DNA of 64,000 nt from Clostridium thermobutyricum (GCA_016841565.1 JAENYX010000011.1:1-64000); one strand, 5' to 3'. Shown: positions 11,779-24,472, numbered from the stretch's first letter. Notes: generated by a model not told the origin, from the letters alone. Program-made: numbers and translations.

Positions 11779-12291
11779 CTAACCCAGAATCTCTTCTACA
11801 GTTTTTCCCCTCAGTCTGGCAACCTGTTCCACGGTCTTCAGCTTACCTATTCCTTCCATGGTAGCGTTAACCATATTCCTGGGGTTGTTGGAACCAAGGG
11901 ATTTGGCTCTGATGTCTCTGACACCTGCACACTCAAGCACCGCCCTTACGGGACCTCCCGCAATTATTCCGGTACCTTCCTTGGCCGGCATAAGTATTAC
12001 CCTCCCTGCTCCAAACCGTCCGACCACTTCATGGGGTATGGTAGTACCCACCATCGGAACCTTTACCATTTCCCTTTTTGCATCTTCAACTGCCTTCCTG
12101 ATAGCTTCGGGGACTTCTACCGCTTTTCCGGCTCCAACGCCAACACTTCCGTTTTGGTCTCCCACAACCACCAGTGCGCTAAACCTAAAATTTCTTCCGC
12201 CCTTAACAACCTTGGTTACTCTTCCTATATGAACAACCTTTTCAACAAGGTCCGACTTTGACTGATCATTTCTCCTTGCCCTGTTTTGCAT
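11779..12291 (-). CDS. rpsE: 30S ribosomal protein S5
   Basis: [27 protein letters not shown]. Confidence 0.98.
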   Translation of the reverse strand: MQNRARRNDQSKSDLVEKVVHIGRVTKVVKGGRNFRFSALVVVGDQNGSVGVGAGKAVEVPEAIRKAVEDAKREMVKVPMVGTTIPHEVVGRFGAGRVILMPAKEGTGIIAGGPVRAVLECAGVRDIRAKSLGSNNPRNMVNATMEGIGKLKTVEQVARLRGKTVEEILG

Positions 12292-12308
12292 TTATCTCCC
12301 TCCTTCTC

Positions 12309-12677
12309 TTAGAAGTTTAGGCCGGTCTCTCTGGCCGCATCTGCCAGCACTTTAACTCTACCGTGATACTTGTATCCGCCTCTGTCAAAGACAATATCCT
12401 TTACTCCCTTTTTCAACGCTCTACCGGCTACTACCTGTCCTACTACCTTTGCTGCATCCAGGTTATAACCTTTTCCGGCCTTTTCTTTTACTTCCTTATC
12501 AAGGGTAGAAGCCGATATCAGGGTAACTCCGGCATCATCGTCAATAAGCTGAGCATAAATATGATTTAAGCTTCTATATACATTCAAGCGAGGTCTGTCG
12601 GCAGTACCGTGAATTTTGTTCCTTACTACCCTATGCCTCTTCTGCCTGGCCTCGTTTTTTACCATTTTCTTAAGCAA
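12309..12677 (-). CDS. rplR: 50S ribosomal protein L18
   Basis: RHRRVRNKI-type motif; [20 protein letters not shown]. Confidence 0.97.
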   Translation of the reverse strand: MLKKMVKNEARQKRHRVVRNKIHGTADRPRLNVYRSLNHIYAQLIDDDAGVTLISASTLDKEVKEKAGKGYNLDAAKVVGQVVAGRALKKGVKDIVFDRGGYKYHGRVKVLADAARETGLNF

Positions 12678-12698
12678 GATTGATCTCTCCCTTCTTAC

Positions 12699-13238
12699 TT
12701 ATTTGCCCGTCTTGCCTACCTTACGTCTAATATGCTCGTCACTGTATTTAATCCCTTTTCCTTTATATGGCTCAGGCTCCCTTACACTTCGAATAATGGC
12801 AGCATAGTTTCCCACCTTTTGCTTGTCGATACCCTTTACCATAACCTTATTGGTGCCTTCAACTTCTACAGTTATACCTTCGGGGTCTGCCATTTCCACC
12901 GGATGGGAATACCCTACGTTCAGCACAAGCTTCTTTCCCTGTTTCTGTGCTCTATACCCTACACCATTTATCTCAAGAGTTTTCTGATAGCCCTTGGTAA
13001 CACCCTCCACCATATTGGCTATAAGCGACCTCGTCAACCCGTGAAGGGATTTGTGAAATTTATTGTCAGAAGGTCTGTTGACAATTATTTTGCTGTCTTC
13101 CTTGGTTATAATTATATCCTTATGCATTCTCCGCTCCATCTTACCCAGCGGTCCCTTTACAGTAATATGGTTTTCCTGGCCTATTGTCACTTCAACCCCG
13201 CCGGGGATCTCTATGGGTAACTTGCCTATCCTGGACAT
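12699..13238 (-). CDS. rplF: 50S ribosomal protein L6
   Basis: [17 protein letters not shown]...[24 protein letters not shown]. Confidence 0.98.
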   Translation of the reverse strand: MSRIGKLPIEIPGGVEVTIGQENHITVKGPLGKMERRMHKDIIITKEDSKIIVNRPSDNKFHKSLHGLTRSLIANMVEGVTKGYQKTLEINGVGYRAQKQGKKLVLNVGYSHPVEMADPEGITVEVEGTNKVMVKGIDKQKVGNYAAIIRSVREPEPYKGKGIKYSDEHIRRKVGKTGK

Positions 13239-13256
13239 TGTAACACCTCCTATAAA

Positions 13257-13655
13257 CTACCATATATAGCAGATAACCTCTCCTCCGATGCTTTCCTTTC
13301 TTGCCTGGGCATCCGTCATTATACCCCTTGATGTGGATATAATTGCAATACCAAGGCCTCCAAGTACCTTTGGAATTTCATCCTTGTTAACGTATACTCT
13401 CAGCCCCGGCTTGGATATTCTTTTTAATCCGCTCAATACCTTTTCCTGGCCATGGGCATATTTTAGATCTACTTTGATGATCCCTTGCTTTCCATCCTCT
13501 TTAACTTCATACCCTTTTATGAAACCTTCGTCAAGCAATATCTTAGCGATAGCCTTTTTCATATTTGATGCCGGTATCTCTACCTGACTGTGTTTAACAG
13601 TGTTTGCATTCCTAATACGAGTCAGCATATCAGCAATGGGGTCAGTCATAACCAT
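13257..13655 (-). CDS. rpsH: 30S ribosomal protein S8
   Basis: [16 protein letters not shown]. Confidence 0.98.
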   Translation of the reverse strand: MVMTDPIADMLTRIRNANTVKHSQVEIPASNMKKAIAKILLDEGFIKGYEVKEDGKQGIIKVDLKYAHGQEKVLSGLKRISKPGLRVYVNKDEIPKVLGGLGIAIISTSRGIMTDAQARKESIGGEVICYIW

Positions 13656-13684
13656 ATATCTCTACCTCCTTCCGTTATAAAGCC

Positions 13685-13870
13685 TTACCAGCTAGCTTTC
13701 TTAACACCCGGGATTTCTCCCCTATAGGCAAACTCCCTGAAACAGATACGGCATAGTCCGAATTTTCTTAAGTATGCATGGGGCCTTCCGCATACTTTAC
13801 ATCTATTGTAAGCCCTGGTGCTAAATCTAGGAGTCCTCGTCTGTTTGGCTATCATTGATTTTTTCGCCAC
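13685..13870 (-). CDS. rpsZ: 30S ribosomal protein S14 type Z
   Basis: 61 aa with [23 protein letters not shown] zinc motif. Confidence 0.97.
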   Translation of the reverse strand: MAKKSMIAKQTRTPRFSTRAYNRCKVCGRPHAYLRKFGLCRICFREFAYRGEIPGVKKASW

Positions 13871-13889
13871 CTATTTGCTCCCTCCTTAT

Positions 13890-14429
13890 TTATTTTCTGA
13901 ATGGAACTCCCATAATCCTTAAGAGTTCCCGTGCTTCCTGATCGGTCTTGCCGGTGGTAACTATTATTACATCCATGCCTCTTATTTTTTCAATCTTGTC
14001 ATAGTCTATTTCAGGAAAGATAAGCTGTTCCTTTATACCTAAAGCAAAATTTCCCCTTCCGTCGAAGGCATCGGGAGAAACACCTCTGAAGTCCCTGACC
14101 CTCGGAAGGGCTATATTAAACAGTTTATCCAGGAATTCGTACATCCTGACCCCTCTCAGGGTTACCTTGCATCCGATTGGCATTCCGGTACGTATCTTAA
14201 AAGCAGCAACAGATTTTTTGGCTCTTGTAATCACTGGTTTCTGCCCGCTTATTATGGACAGGTCTTCAACTGCTGCCTCTAAAGTCTTAGCGTTCTCCTT
14301 TGCTTCGCCAACCCTCATATTGATAATTACTTTTGCAATTCTTGGAACTTCCATTATGTTTTTATATCCGAATCTGTCCATAAGAGCAGGTACTGCTTCA
14401 TTATGGTACTTATCCATCAGTCTTGACAT
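13890..14429 (-). CDS. rplE: 50S ribosomal protein L5
   Basis: 179 aa; [15 protein letters not shown]. Confidence 0.98.
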   Translation of the reverse strand: MSRLMDKYHNEAVPALMDRFGYKNIMEVPRIAKVIINMRVGEAKENAKTLEAAVEDLSIISGQKPVITRAKKSVAAFKIRTGMPIGCKVTLRGVRMYEFLDKLFNIALPRVRDFRGVSPDAFDGRGNFALGIKEQLIFPEIDYDKIEKIRGMDVIIVTTGKTDQEARELLRIMGVPFRK

Positions 14430-14454
14430 CAGACTACCTCCTTTCCCCTACTCT

Positions 14455-14796
14455 TTATTTATCAAGAGTTTCACCGCAGGTTCTGCAAAATCTAACCTTG
14501 GCGCCGTCCTTTAATATCTTCCTACCGTATCTTCTTCCTCTTTTACACTTCGGGCAGTATAGCAACACATTCGAAGCATGTACAGGACCCTCCTGGTGGA
14601 TTATTCCGCCCTGCTGCATCTGACGGGTTGGTTTCACATGCTTTGTCAGCATATTAACTCCCTCAACAATGACACGATTATCCTTTGGAAAGGCTGTCAG
14701 GACTTTGCCTTTTTTGCCTTTATCTTTTCCCGAAATCAGTTCAACCGTATCCCCTTTTCTTACATGCATTTTAGCTTTCCCTTTCAAAACAGCCAC
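14455..14796 (-). CDS. rplX: 50S ribosomal protein L24
   Basis: KOW GDTVELISGKDKGKKGKV. Confidence 0.97.
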   Translation of the reverse strand: MAVLKGKAKMHVRKGDTVELISGKDKGKKGKVLTAFPKDNRVIVEGVNMLTKHVKPTRQMQQGGIIHQEGPVHASNVLLYCPKCKRGRRYGRKILKDGAKVRFCRTCGETLDK

Positions 14797-14804
14797 CTCC
14801 TCCG

Positions 14805-15173
14805 TTAAAGAACTTCGGGGGCAAGAGAAACTATTTTCATGAAATCCTTTTCTCTAAGCTCCCTGGCAACGGGGCCAAATATTCTTGTTCCCCTTGGTTG
14901 CTTGTCTTCTTTTATTATTACCGCAGCATTTTCGTCAAACTTGATGGTGCTTCCGTCAATCCTTTTTACTCCTCTTGTGGTTCTGACTACTACCGCTTGC
15001 ACAACATCTCCTTTTTTAACAACACCACCGGGTGTTGCATCTTTAACGGTAGCAACTATAGTATCGCCTACATTGGCATATCTCTTCCTTGAACCCCCTA
15101 TTACTCTTATACAAAGCAATTCCTTGGCTCCGGAATTATCTGCCACTTTCAAGCGGGACTCAGCTTGTATCAT
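14805..15173 (-). CDS. rplN: 50S ribosomal protein L14
   Basis: [24 protein letters not shown]. Confidence 0.98.
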   Translation of the reverse strand: MIQAESRLKVADNSGAKELLCIRVIGGSRKRYANVGDTIVATVKDATPGGVVKKGDVVQAVVVRTTRGVKRIDGSTIKFDENAAVIIKEDKQPRGTRIFGPVARELREKDFMKIVSLAPEVL

Positions 15174-15205
15174 CGGAAATACCTCCTTCCGGCAAACATA
15201 ATTAG

Positions 15206-15460
15206 TTATCGTGCCTTCTCGATTATATCAACAAGTCTCCACCTTTTTTCTCTGCTCAAAGGTCTGGTCTCCATGATTCTGACTTTATCGCCTATGGAGC
15301 ACTCATTGTTCGGATCATGGGCCTTGAACTTCTTGGTTTGTTTTATTGATTTACCATAAAGAGGATGCCTTACCAAGGCTTCCACTGCCACTACTATGGT
15401 TTTATCCATCTTATCGCTAACCACTTTTCCAATTCTGACTTTCCTATTGCCCCGTATCAT
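15206..15460 (-). CDS. rpsQ: 30S ribosomal protein S17
   Basis: [22 protein letters not shown]. Confidence 0.97.
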   Translation of the reverse strand: MIRGNRKVRIGKVVSDKMDKTIVVAVEALVRHPLYGKSIKQTKKFKAHDPNNECSIGDKVRIMETRPLSREKRWRLVDIIEKAR

Positions 15461-15488
15461 GCATTAGTTACCTCCTTCCTCAAAGGTC

Positions 15489-15692
15489 CTACGCTTTAAC
15501 ATTCTGCAGTTCTCTTTCCCGCATAACCGTTTTAATCCTGGCGATGGATTTTCTCACATGTTTTATTCTCATTGGATTATCCAACTGTCCCGTAGCAAGT
15601 TGAAATCTAAGATTGAAAAGCTCTCCCTTTAGTTCCTGAGCCTTTTTTTCCAGTTCCTGTGCAGTCATTTCTCTAACCTCTTTAGCTTTCAT
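15489..15692 (-). CDS. rpmC: 50S ribosomal protein L29
   Basis: [37 protein letters not shown]; internal Met chosen. Confidence 0.95.
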   Translation of the reverse strand: MKAKEVREMTAQELEKKAQELKGELFNLRFQLATGQLDNPMRIKHVRKSIARIKTVMRERELQNVKA

Positions 15693-16116
15693 TTGCTTCA
15701 CCACCCACTTCATCGCGTTTTACGAATTTACACTTAATAGGCAGTTTATGCATGGATAGACGCATTGCTTCCCTTGCAACTTCTTCACTTACTCCAGATA
15801 TTTCAAACATAATCCTTCCGGGTTTCACTACCGCTACCCAGTATTCCGGTGAACCTTTACCTGAACCCATTCTGGTTTCGGCTGGCTTCTGTGTAACCGG
15901 CTTATCAGGGAATATTTTTATCCAGACCTGCCCGCCTCTTTTTATATATCTGGTCATAGCAATCCTTGCGGCTTCAATCTGATTAGAAGTAATCCATCCG
16001 GGTTCTAAGGCCTGCAATCCGTATTGGCCGTATGATATTGCGTTGCCACGGTTTGCTTTCCCCTTCATTCTGCCCCTTTGAACCTTTCGGCGCTTAACCC
16101 TTTTCGGTATCAACAT
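15682..16116 (-). CDS. rplP: 50S ribosomal protein L16
   Basis: [21 protein letters not shown]. Confidence 0.98.
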   Translation of the reverse strand: MLIPKRVKRRKVQRGRMKGKANRGNAISYGQYGLQALEPGWITSNQIEAARIAMTRYIKRGGQVWIKIFPDKPVTQKPAETRMGSGKGSPEYWVAVVKPGRIMFEISGVSEEVAREAMRLSMHKLPIKCKFVKRDEVGGEANES

Positions 16117-16143
16117 TTGGTCTTCCTCCTCTCTTACATGTCC

Positions 16144-16791
16144 CTAATTTTCGCTTTTAGCCTTTGCCAAAATTTCTCCCTTATATATCCATACCTTAAC
16201 GCCGATTTTTCCATAAGTTGTATTGGCCTCTGCGAAGCCGTAATCTATATCTGCCCTGAGCGTTTGCAGAGGGATGGTTCCTTCGCTGTATCTTTCGCTT
16301 CTCGCAATTTCCGCTCCGCCCAACCGGCCGGCAACCATAGTTTTAATACCCTTTGCCCCCGAGCGCATGGTGCGCTGGAGTGACTGCTTCATAGCCCTAC
16401 GAAAGGAAATCCTTCTCTCAAGCTGGGATGCTATATTTTCTGCAACCAGCTGAGCGTCCAGTTCTGGAACCTTTATCTCAATAATGTTGATGAAGGCGTT
16501 CTTTCCCGTCATAGCTTCCAGTTCCTTCTTGAGATCATCTACCCCCGAGCCGCCCTTACCAATTACCATTCCGGGTTTTGCAGTATATATAGTAACCTTA
16601 ACCCTGTTGGCAGCCCGCTCAATCTCAACTTTGGAAATACCCGAGGTATAAAATTTATTCTTAACATATTTTCTGATCTTTTTATCTTCTATCAAAAGGT
16701 CGGAAAAGCCCTTTTTATTTGAATACCATTTTGAACTCCAGTCTTTTATTATTCCGACTCTGAGCCCGTGAGGATTGACTTTTTGGCCCAC
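16144..16791 (-). CDS. rpsC: 30S ribosomal protein S3
   Basis: [22 protein letters not shown]. Confidence 0.98.
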   Translation of the reverse strand: MGQKVNPHGLRVGIIKDWSSKWYSNKKGFSDLLIEDKKIRKYVKNKFYTSGISKVEIERAANRVKVTIYTAKPGMVIGKGGSGVDDLKKELEAMTGKNAFINIIEIKVPELDAQLVAENIASQLERRISFRRAMKQSLQRTMRSGAKGIKTMVAGRLGGAEIARSERYSEGTIPLQTLRADIDYGFAEANTTYGKIGVKVWIYKGEILAKAKSEN

Positions 16792-16806
16792 TAATTTTCC
16801 CTCCTT

Positions 16807-17142
16807 CTACTGTTTTTCTTTGAGTACCACAGAGATATGGGTACTTCTTTTGCGAATAATGTTTGCCCTGCCCTGAGCCCTTGCCTTATACCTCTTCTGT
16901 ATGGGGCCCTGGTTTGCAAAAATGCTGGCAACATACAAATTATCACGAACCATATCATGGTTGTTTTCGGCATTGGCAGCCGCAGATTGTATCAGCTTTT
17001 CTGTTATTTTAGCGCCTTTGTTGGGCAAATACCTTAGTATGGCTATGGCTTCATCTATACTCTTACCCCTTATCAGGTCCAGTACAACTTCCACCTTTCG
17101 GGGCGATATGCTGACATGCTTAACATGCGCTTTTGCTTCCAC
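16807..17142 (-). CDS. rplV: 50S ribosomal protein L22
   Basis: 111 aa AHVKHVSISPRKVEVVLDLIRGKS. Confidence 0.98.
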   Translation of the reverse strand: MEAKAHVKHVSISPRKVEVVLDLIRGKSIDEAIAILRYLPNKGAKITEKLIQSAAANAENNHDMVRDNLYVASIFANQGPIQKRYKARAQGRANIIRKRSTHISVVLKEKQ

Positions 17143-17162
17143 CGCTAAACCCTCCTTCCAAT

Positions 17163-17447
17163 CTACTTAAGCGAAGTTGACCTTTCAGTATGAGAACCAT
17201 GCCCCCTGAAGGTCCTGGTGGGCGCAAATTCACCCAGTTTGTGTCCTACCATTTCTTCGGTTATATATACAGGGACATGTTTTCTGCCATCATGTACCGC
17301 TATAGTATGGCCTACCATTTGCGGGAAGATGGTTGATGCCCTCGACCAGGTCTTTAATACCTTTTTGTCATTCTTCTTATTCATCTCTTCAATTCTCTTC
17401 AGGAGCTTAGGTTCAACATAAGGTCCCTTTTTTAATGACCTTCCCAT
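17163..17447 (-). CDS. rpsS: 30S ribosomal protein S19
   Basis: [19 protein letters not shown]. Confidence 0.98.
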   Translation of the reverse strand: MGRSLKKGPYVEPKLLKRIEEMNKKNDKKVLKTWSRASTIFPQMVGHTIAVHDGRKHVPVYITEEMVGHKLGEFAPTRTFRGHGSHTERSTSLK

Positions 17448-17471
17448 AAGCATTACTTCCTCCCTTCTTTT

Positions 17472-18302
17472 CTACTTCTTGCGCCGTTTAACAATAAACT
17501 TGTCGCTGGCTTTGTTCTTCTTCCTTGTCTTGTATCCAAGGGTAGGTTTCCCCCATGGAGTAACCGGAGCCGGTCTGCCCACAGGCGCTTTACCTTCACC
17601 GCCGCCGTGCGGATGGTCTACAGGGTTCATGGCCGAACCTCTGACGGTAGGTCTTATGCCTAAGTTTCTTTTCCTTCCGGCCTTTCCTATGGTAACATTC
17701 TCATAGTCAAGATTTCCCACCTGGCCCACCGTTGCTCTGCATTCCTGCCTTACCATTCTTACTTCTCCCGAAGGAAGTTTGACCTGTGCATAATCTCCTT
17801 CTTTGGCCATCAACTGGGCGGAGTTTCCTGCCGCTCTTACCAATTGAGCTCCTTTTCCGGGTTTTAGCTCTATATTGTGTATAATCGTGCCTACAGGAAT
17901 ACTCGAAAGAGGAAGAGCATTGCCTGGTTTGATATCGGCATCCTTACCCGATACAACGGTGTCTCCCACTTTTATTCCCAAGGGTGCGATAATGTACCGT
18001 TTCTCGCCGTCCGAATAGTTCAGCAGTGCAATGTTTGCACTTCTATTGGGGTCGTATTCAATGGTGGCAACCTTTGCTGTTATTCCATCCTTGTCTCTTT
18101 TGAAATCTATAATTCTGTATTTTCTCTTGTGTCCGCCACCCCTGTGCCGAACGGTAATCCTTCCGTACACGTTTCTGCCACCGGATTTTTTCAAATCGGT
18201 TACAAGGGATTTTTCGGGTTTATCGGTTGTAATCTCTGAATAATCCAAAACCGTCATATGTCTAATTCCCGGCGAGGTAGGTCTGAATTTTTTCACTGCC
18301 AT
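17472..18302 (-). CDS. rplB: 50S ribosomal protein L2
   Basis: 276 aa; [26 protein letters not shown]. Confidence 0.99.
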   Translation of the reverse strand: MAVKKFRPTSPGIRHMTVLDYSEITTDKPEKSLVTDLKKSGGRNVYGRITVRHRGGGHKRKYRIIDFKRDKDGITAKVATIEYDPNRSANIALLNYSDGEKRYIIAPLGIKVGDTVVSGKDADIKPGNALPLSSIPVGTIIHNIELKPGKGAQLVRAAGNSAQLMAKEGDYAQVKLPSGEVRMVRQECRATVGQVGNLDYENVTIGKAGRKRNLGIRPTVRGSAMNPVDHPHGGGEGKAPVGRPAPVTPWGKPTLGYKTRKKNKASDKFIVKRRKK

Positions 18303-18321
18303 AATGTTTCCCTCCCTACAT

Positions 18322-18612
18322 TTACATGCCTTCGAAGAACTCTATTTTTTTACTGCCTTCTGCAAGCTTCACGAAGGCCTTTTTCCAACTTGCCTTTCTT
18401 CCTAAATTTCTGCCCATTCTTCTCATTTTTCCCATATAGTTTATAACGTTTACCTTTTCCACCTTAACACCAAAAAGCTCTTCCACAGCTTTCTTAATCT
18501 CTATTTTGTTTGCTTTTTTATTAACTACAAAGGTGTACTTACTCTCTTCCATATCCCTCATGCTTCTCTCGGTTATAACCGGACGAATAATTATATCCTG
18601 GGGAGCCTTCAT
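18322..18612 (-). CDS. rplW: 50S ribosomal protein L23
   Basis: [25 protein letters not shown]. Confidence 0.97.
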   Translation of the reverse strand: MKAPQDIIIRPVITERSMRDMEESKYTFVVNKKANKIEIKKAVEELFGVKVEKVNVINYMGKMRRMGRNLGRKASWKKAFVKLAEGSKKIEFFEGM

Positions 18613-19235
18613 TTCCCGTACACCTCCTCGACTGCTTCCACCGCTTCCCTGGTTATCACAAAGGCATCGTACTTTAATATGTCATACACATTAAGAGTGC
18701 CTACTTCGGATGTTTTTATCCCAGGGATGTTTCTTGATGACTTTTCTACCGTCCCGTCATTGCTCTTTATTACTATCAAAGCCTTCTTACCAACATTAAG
18801 ATTTTTGAGCATTCCATGAATAAAGCTGGTCTTTGGCTGTTCAACAGTGAGGCTGTCCAGCACAATAATCTCATTGTTCAAGGCCTTTGAGCTAAGGGCC
18901 GAAAGCAGTGCCTTTCTGCGCATCTTCTTGGGCAGCTTTTGTGAATAATCTCTTGGCTTGGGAGCAAAAATCACTCCTCCTCCGGTCCACTGCGGAGAAC
19001 GGGTACTACCCTGTCTTGCCCTTCCTGTCCCTTTTTGTCTCCAAGGCTTTCTCCCGCCACCTCTTACTTCTGCTCTGGTCTTTGCAGACTGGGTTCCTTG
19101 TCTCTGGTTGGCTAAATATACTTGCACTGCTTGATGCAGCAATGGCTGATTGACCTGGACGCCAAAAACCTCATCCTTAAGCTCCATCTCTCCAACTTGT
19201 TTTCCATCAGTATTGAAAACAGCTACTTTAGGCAT
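18609..19235 (-). CDS. rplD: 50S ribosomal protein L4
   Basis: [23 protein letters not shown]. Confidence 0.98.
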   Translation of the reverse strand: MPKVAVFNTDGKQVGEMELKDEVFGVQVNQPLLHQAVQVYLANQRQGTQSAKTRAEVRGGGRKPWRQKGTGRARQGSTRSPQWTGGGVIFAPKPRDYSQKLPKKMRRKALLSALSSKALNNEIIVLDSLTVEQPKTSFIHGMLKNLNVGKKALIVIKSNDGTVEKSSRNIPGIKTSEVGTLNVYDILKYDAFVITREAVEAVEEVYGK

Positions 19236-19262
19236 AACCTTTCCTCCTTTCTACAAGCCTTC

Positions 19263-19892
19263 TTATGCTTTAACAGAATCCTTTATAATCAGCAAGCCGT
19301 CCTTTGGTCCCGGCACGGCACCTTTCAGCAGCAGAAGATTGTGCTCCGGGTCTACCTTTACAACCTCCAGATTCTGCACTGTTATTCTTTCTCCGCCCAT
19401 TCTGCCCGGCATGTGTTTGCCTTTAAACGTCCTGGACGGTGCGCTGGAACCTCCCATCGATCCTACTCCCCTGTGATACTTTGAACCGTGGGCCATGGGT
19501 CCGCGATGCTGATTCCATCTTTTTATAACGCCTTGATATCCCTTCCCTTTGGAAGTCCCTACTACATCAACCTTGTCGCCTTCCTGGAATACATCCGCTT
19601 TAATTTCCTGCCCTATTTCGTATGTTTCGGGGTTATCTATTCTAAATTCCCTTAAAATTCTTTTATACTCTACCCCACCCTTATCGAAATGGCCTTTGAT
19701 GGGCTTATTGACCTTTGTTGGTTTAATATCTTCAAAACCCACCTGTATTGCAGTATATCCATCACTGTCAACGGCTTTTTTCTGTATTACCTTCACAGGT
19801 CCGGCCTTTATGACTGTAACCGGAATAATATTTCCATTTTCATCAAATACCTGTGTCATACCCAGTTTCTTTCCCAGAATCCCTTTCTCCAT
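19263..19892 (-). CDS. rplC: 50S ribosomal protein L3
   Basis: [17 protein letters not shown]. Confidence 0.98.
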   Translation of the reverse strand: MEKGILGKKLGMTQVFDENGNIIPVTVIKAGPVKVIQKKAVDSDGYTAIQVGFEDIKPTKVNKPIKGHFDKGGVEYKRILREFRIDNPETYEIGQEIKADVFQEGDKVDVVGTSKGKGYQGVIKRWNQHRGPMAHGSKYHRGVGSMGGSSAPSRTFKGKHMPGRMGGERITVQNLEVVKVDPEHNLLLLKGAVPGPKDGLLIIKDSVKA

Positions 19893-19950
19893 TTACTGCA
19901 CCTCCCAAACTTATTAGCGGATTATCTCATCAAAGACAATCATAATAGCC

Positions 19951-20259
19951 TTACAATTTGATTTCTATATCTACACCGGCGGGCAGGTCAAGCCGCATCA
20001 GCGCATCTACCGTTTTAGGATTGGGGTTGTGAATGTCTATAAGCCTTTTGTGAGTCCTTATTTCGAACTGTTCCCTCGAATCTTTGTACTTATGGGGAGC
20101 CCGAAGTATGGTCACAATATCCTTTTCGGTAGGCAGCGGTATAGGACCCGACACTTTTGCGCCTGTCTTTTTGGCAGTATCAACTATCTTAGCTGCAGAC
20201 TGGTCAAGTGCCGAATGGTCAAACGCCTTTAACCTTATCCTAATTTTTTGTTTCGCCAT
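19951..20259 (-). CDS. rpsJ: 30S ribosomal protein S10
   Basis: [26 protein letters not shown]. Confidence 0.98.
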   Translation of the reverse strand: MAKQKIRIRLKAFDHSALDQSAAKIVDTAKKTGAKVSGPIPLPTEKDIVTILRAPHKYKDSREQFEIRTHKRLIDIHNPNPKTVDALMRLDLPAGVDIEIKL

Positions 20260-20262
20260 CAA

Positions 20263-20490
20263 GTTTCCCTCCTTAAAATCGCACGTTTTTGTTTACGCGC
20301 AACCGGTCTCATATACACTCATCCAGGCGTCCAGAATTTTTTTTATAATAGGCGCATACAAAACCCAGTCGCCCCATTCAGGATGTGGACATACTCCTTG
20401 GAAATTTCCCGGCTGGACACCGGCAACCTTCCATATCATCGCACTTATCGCAACTTCTATATTTTATAATAACAACAAAAAAATATCAAT
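20263..20490 (-). promoter_or_regulatory. rpsJ (S10 operon) promoter and candidate structured leader
   Basis: Minus strand TTGATA-17 bp-TAAAAT; long-range complement GGTGTCCAG (20421-20413) with CTGGACGCC (20334-20326). Confidence 0.45.
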
Positions 20491-20496
20491 ACCAAT

Positions 20497-20594
20497 TTGA
20501 GAAGTGGGAAGTGGGATATGCGAAGTGGGATTTTAGTACCGCCCTTAAGCACTGCTAAGATTCCCACCTCTCACATCACACCTCTCACATCCCA
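20497..20594. repeat. Palindromic repeat family, copy 1, just downstream of tuf1
   Basis: gagaagtgggaagtgggatatgcgaagtgggattttag...ctaagattcccacctctcacatcacacctctcacatccca imperfect inverted repeat. Confidence 0.8.
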
Positions 20595-21782
20595 TTACAG
20601 TATCTTGGATACTACTCCTGCACCTACCGTTCTTCCGCCTTCCCTTATGGCAAAACGGATACCCTCTTCTATAGCAATGGGGATTATAAGCTTTATTGTC
20701 ATTGTGATGTTGTCGCCCGGCATGCACATCTCCACACCTTCAGGCAGACTTATACTGCCTGTTACGTCGGTTGTCCTGAAATAAAACTGCGGCCGGTAAC
20801 CGTTGAAAAAGGGTGTGTGCCTTCCTCCCTCTTCCTTGGTCAGTACATAAACCTCTGCTTCAAAATGTGTATGCGGTTTTATTGACCCAGGCTTTGCCAA
20901 TACCTGGCCCCTTTCTATTTCGTTACGCTGTACTCCCCTTAACAGGGCTCCTATGTTGTCTCCTGCCACCGCCTGGTCAAGAAGCTTTCTGAACATCTCT
21001 ACTCCCGTTACTACTACCGACCTTGACTCTTCGGTAAGTCCCACTATCTCTACCTGGTCCTGTACCTTCAGCGTTCCTCTTTCTATCCTGCCTGTTGCCA
21101 CTGTTCCCCTGCCTGTTATGCTGAATACGTCCTCTACCGGCATAAGAAACGGTTTCTCGGTGTCCCTCTCGGGAGTGGGAATGTATTTGTCTACTGCATC
21201 CATTAATTCTATTATGGAGTCTGCCCATTCGCTGTCGGGGTCTTCCAGGGCCTTTAAAGCAGAGCCTTTTATTACCGGTACTTCGTCTCCGGGAAATTTG
21301 TATTCGTTTAGCAGATCCCTAACTTCCATTTCTACCAGCTCTATCAGCTCTTCGTCGTCCACCATGTCGCATTTGTTCAGGTATACCACTATGTATGGCA
21401 CGTTAACCTGTCGCGCCAGCAGTATATGCTCTCTTGTCTGCGGCATGGGGCCGTCGGCTGCCGATACCACTATTATTGCTCCGTCCATCTGTGCCGCTCC
21501 TGTTATCATGTTCTTTACATAGTCGGCATGGCCGGGGCAGTCTACGTGCGCATAGTGCCTGTTTTCTGTCTCATATTCCACATGGGCAGTCGATATTGTT
21601 ATGCCCCTTTCCTTCTCTTCCGGTGCCTTGTCTATCTGATCGTACGCCGTCGCGGCTGCTCCGCCCTTCTTTGACAGTACAAAGGTTATTGCCGCTGTCA
21701 GCGTCGTCTTGCCGTGGTCTATGTGACCAATAGTTCCTACGTTTATATGCGGTTTGGTCCTTTCATATTTCGCCTTTCCCAT
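20595..21782 (-). CDS. tuf: Elongation factor Tu (copy 1)
   Basis: [41 protein letters not shown] upstream; 395 aa from this start. Confidence 0.98.
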   Translation of the reverse strand: MGKAKYERTKPHINVGTIGHIDHGKTTLTAAITFVLSKKGGAAATAYDQIDKAPEEKERGITISTAHVEYETENRHYAHVDCPGHADYVKNMITGAAQMDGAIIVVSAADGPMPQTREHILLARQVNVPYIVVYLNKCDMVDDEELIELVEMEVRDLLNEYKFPGDEVPVIKGSALKALEDPDSEWADSIIELMDAVDKYIPTPERDTEKPFLMPVEDVFSITGRGTVATGRIERGTLKVQDQVEIVGLTEESRSVVVTGVEMFRKLLDQAVAGDNIGALLRGVQRNEIERGQVLAKPGSIKPHTHFEAEVYVLTKEEGGRHTPFFNGYRPQFYFRTTDVTGSISLPEGVEMCMPGDNITMTIKLIIPIAIEEGIRFAIREGGRTVGAGVVSKIL

Positions 21783-21860
21783 CCTTCTTTTCTCCTCCTT
21801 ACGAATGTAATTTTGCAAGGAGCGGCCGGCCGTTAAGTCATCCCGCCCCTTAAAGTCATG

Positions 21861-23939
21861 CTATCTTAATATCTGTTCCTTAATACTCTGTGGTACGGTC
21901 TCATAATGGCTGAAATGCATTGTATAGGTTCCTCGTCCCTGGGTCTTGGATCTTAAGTCGGTGGCATAACCAAACATCTGGGCAAGAGGAACATATCCCC
22001 TTATTATCTGGGCTCCTGTCCTTGGCTCTATTCCTTCAATCCTGCCCCTTCTGCCGTTTATATCTCCCATAACATCACCCATATAGTCCTCGGATACCAC
22101 CACTTCAACCTTCATTATGGGCTCCAGAAGTACCGGCTGGGCTTTTTTCGCGCCTTCCTTGAAGGCCATTGACCCTGCTATCTTAAAGGCCATCTCAGAG
22201 GAGTCAACCTCATGGAACGAGCCATCTACAATAGTGGCCTTTATATCAAGCATCTTGTAACCGCCCAGTACACCATTCTCCATTGCCTCTCTGATTCCGG
22301 CCTCCACTGCAGGTATATATTCTCTGGGTACAGCTCCTCCAACAATCTTGTTTTCAAATTCAAATCCACTGCCCGGCTCAAGGGGCTCGAGTTCAATGAC
22401 CACATGGCCGTATTGACCTCTTCCTCCCGATTGTCTTATAAATTTGCCCTCGGCTTTAACCTTCCTGGTGATGGTTTCCTTAAAGGATACCTGCTGCTTT
22501 CCTACATTGGCTTCCACCTTAAATTCCCTAAGCAGCCTGTCAACTATAATTTCCAGATGAAGCTCTCCCATTCCTGAGATTATGGTCTGCCCTGTTTCTT
22601 CATCAGTATAGGTTTTAAAGGTAGGGTCTTCCTCGGACAGTTTCTGCAGGGATATACTCATTCTCTCCTGCCCGGCTTTTGTTTTTGGTTCGATAGCGAT
22701 TGAAATAACCGGTTCAGGAAAAACCATGGATTCAAGTATCAATGGATGATGATCATCACACAGAGTATCCCCGGTTGTGGTATCCTTAAACCCGATTGCG
22801 GCAGCTATATCACCGGCATAAACCTCCGGGACTTCCTCCCGGTTATTAGCATGCATCATTAGTATCCTTCCTATTCTTTCCTTCTTATCCTTTGTTGAGT
22901 TATATACATAGGATCCGGTTTTAAGGGTTCCGGAGTATACTCTGAAAAATGTCAGTTTTCCCACGTAGGGATCGCTCATAATTTTAAAGGCCAGAGCCGA
23001 AAAAGGCTCATTATCGGAAGGATGTCTCTCCTCATATTCATTTGCATCCGGGTCATCGGAATTTGGAAGCACTCCTTTTATGGCCTCTACATCTACCGGT
23101 GAAGGCATATAGGACACTATGGCATCCAGCAGAGGCTGTACTCCTTTATTCTTATAGGATGACCCACATAATACCGGGATAACTTTCACACTAATTGTTG
23201 CTGCCCTCAAGGCTTTTATTATATCTTCCCTGGGGATTTCTTCTCCCTCCAGGTACTTGAGCATCAGGCTGTCATCATATTCGGCTATGGATTCCAGCAT
23301 ATGGTTCCTGTGCGTCTCGGCCAACTCTATCATGTCATCGGGAATGGGCTTTTCCTCGCTCCTTGTACCAAGGTCGTCGAGGTAATACACAGCTTTCATT
23401 CCTATTAAATCTACAATTCCCTTAAAGCCGTCTTCACTGCCAATGGGCAGTTGTATGGCCACCGGATTGGCTCCCAGCCTTTTTTTCATCATTTCCATTA
23501 CATTAAAAAAGTCGGCTCCGGTTATATCCATTTTATTGACATATGCAATTCTCGGAACATTATACTTGTCAGCCTGGCGCCATACTGCCTCGGACTGGGG
23601 CTCTACCCCGCCCTTTGCACAGAAAACCGCTACCGAACCATCGAGAACGCGCAGGGACCTCTCGACCTCCACTGTGAAATCCACATGCCCTGGCGTATCG
23701 ATGATATTTATTCTATGATCCTTCCAATATGCAGTAGTAGCTGCAGAGGTAATGGTAATTCCCCTCTCCTGCTCCTGTTCCATCCAGTCCATGGTCGCAG
23801 CTCCATCATGCACTTCCCCCATCCTGTGGAGCCGGCCTGTATAGAATAAAACACGCTCGGTAGTAGTGGTTTTCCCCGCATCAATATGTGCCATTATCCC
23901 AATATTTCTGATTTTTTCTATAGGAAACTGTCTAGGCAC
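21861..23939 (-). CDS. fusA: Elongation factor G; GTG start proposed
   Basis: [41 protein letters not shown] upstream of GTG at 23939. Confidence 0.97.
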   Translation of the reverse strand: MPRQFPIEKIRNIGIMAHIDAGKTTTTERVLFYTGRLHRMGEVHDGAATMDWMEQEQERGITITSAATTAYWKDHRINIIDTPGHVDFTVEVERSLRVLDGSVAVFCAKGGVEPQSEAVWRQADKYNVPRIAYVNKMDITGADFFNVMEMMKKRLGANPVAIQLPIGSEDGFKGIVDLIGMKAVYYLDDLGTRSEEKPIPDDMIELAETHRNHMLESIAEYDDSLMLKYLEGEEIPREDIIKALRAATISVKVIPVLCGSSYKNKGVQPLLDAIVSYMPSPVDVEAIKGVLPNSDDPDANEYEERHPSDNEPFSALAFKIMSDPYVGKLTFFRVYSGTLKTGSYVYNSTKDKKERIGRILMMHANNREEVPEVYAGDIAAAIGFKDTTTGDTLCDDHHPLILESMVFPEPVISIAIEPKTKAGQERMSISLQKLSEEDPTFKTYTDEETGQTIISGMGELHLEIIVDRLLREFKVEANVGKQQVSFKETITRKVKAEGKFIRQSGGRGQYGHVVIELEPLEPGSGFEFENKIVGGAVPREYIPAVEAGIREAMENGVLGGYKMLDIKATIVDGSFHEVDSSEMAFKIAGSMAFKEGAKKAQPVLLEPIMKVEVVVSEDYMGDVMGDINGRRGRIEGIEPRTGAQIIRGYVPLAQMFGYATDLRSKTQGRGTYTMHFSHYETVPQSIKEQILR

Positions 23940-24001
23940 AGCTAGTACTCCTTTCGGCCGGAAATATTCCGGCATTGTTCTCGGATAAGCTCAGTAAGAT
24001 T

Positions 24002-24472
24002 CTACCATCTGTAATGTGCAAAAGCTTTATTTGCTTCGGCCATCTTATGGGTATCTTCCTTCTTTTTAATGCTGGCTCCGGTATTGTTCAAAGCGTCCAG
24101 GATTTCTCCCGCAAGCTTGTCCTTCATTGTTTTCTCTCCGCGGTTCCTGGTATAGTTAACCAGCCATCTTAGGCCCAAGGCCAGACGCCTGTCATAGCGT
24201 ACCTCCATGGGAACCTGGTAGGTTGCTCCCCCAACCCTTCTCGCTTTCACTTCCAGTACAGGCATTATGTTGTCAAGAGCTTCCCGGAAGACTTCCAAAG
24301 CATCTCTGCCCGTTTTTTTATTGATTGTTTCAAAGGCATCGTATACTATCTTTTGTGCTACTCCTCTTTTTCCGTCCAACATAATATAGTTTATCAGCTT
24401 GGTAACTATTTTGTCGTTGTAAATAGGGTCCGGTAACAGTTCCCTTTTGGGAACACTTCCTTTCCTTGGCAC
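24002..24472 (-). CDS. rpsG: 30S ribosomal protein S7
   Basis: [28 protein letters not shown]. Confidence 0.98.
   Translation of the reverse strand: MPRKGSVPKRELLPDPIYNDKIVTKLINYIMLDGKRGVAQKIVYDAFETINKKTGRDALEVFREALDNIMPVLEVKARRVGGATYQVPMEVRYDRRLALGLRWLVNYTRNRGEKTMKDKLAGEILDALNNTGASIKKKEDTHKMAEANKAFAHYRW

Noticed and set aside
20953-21522. 189 aa plus-strand ORF antisense to tuf (and its twin at 36944-37513)
   Set aside because: Antisense shadow of a highly biased gene, Ser/Thr-rich low-complexity product, no SD.
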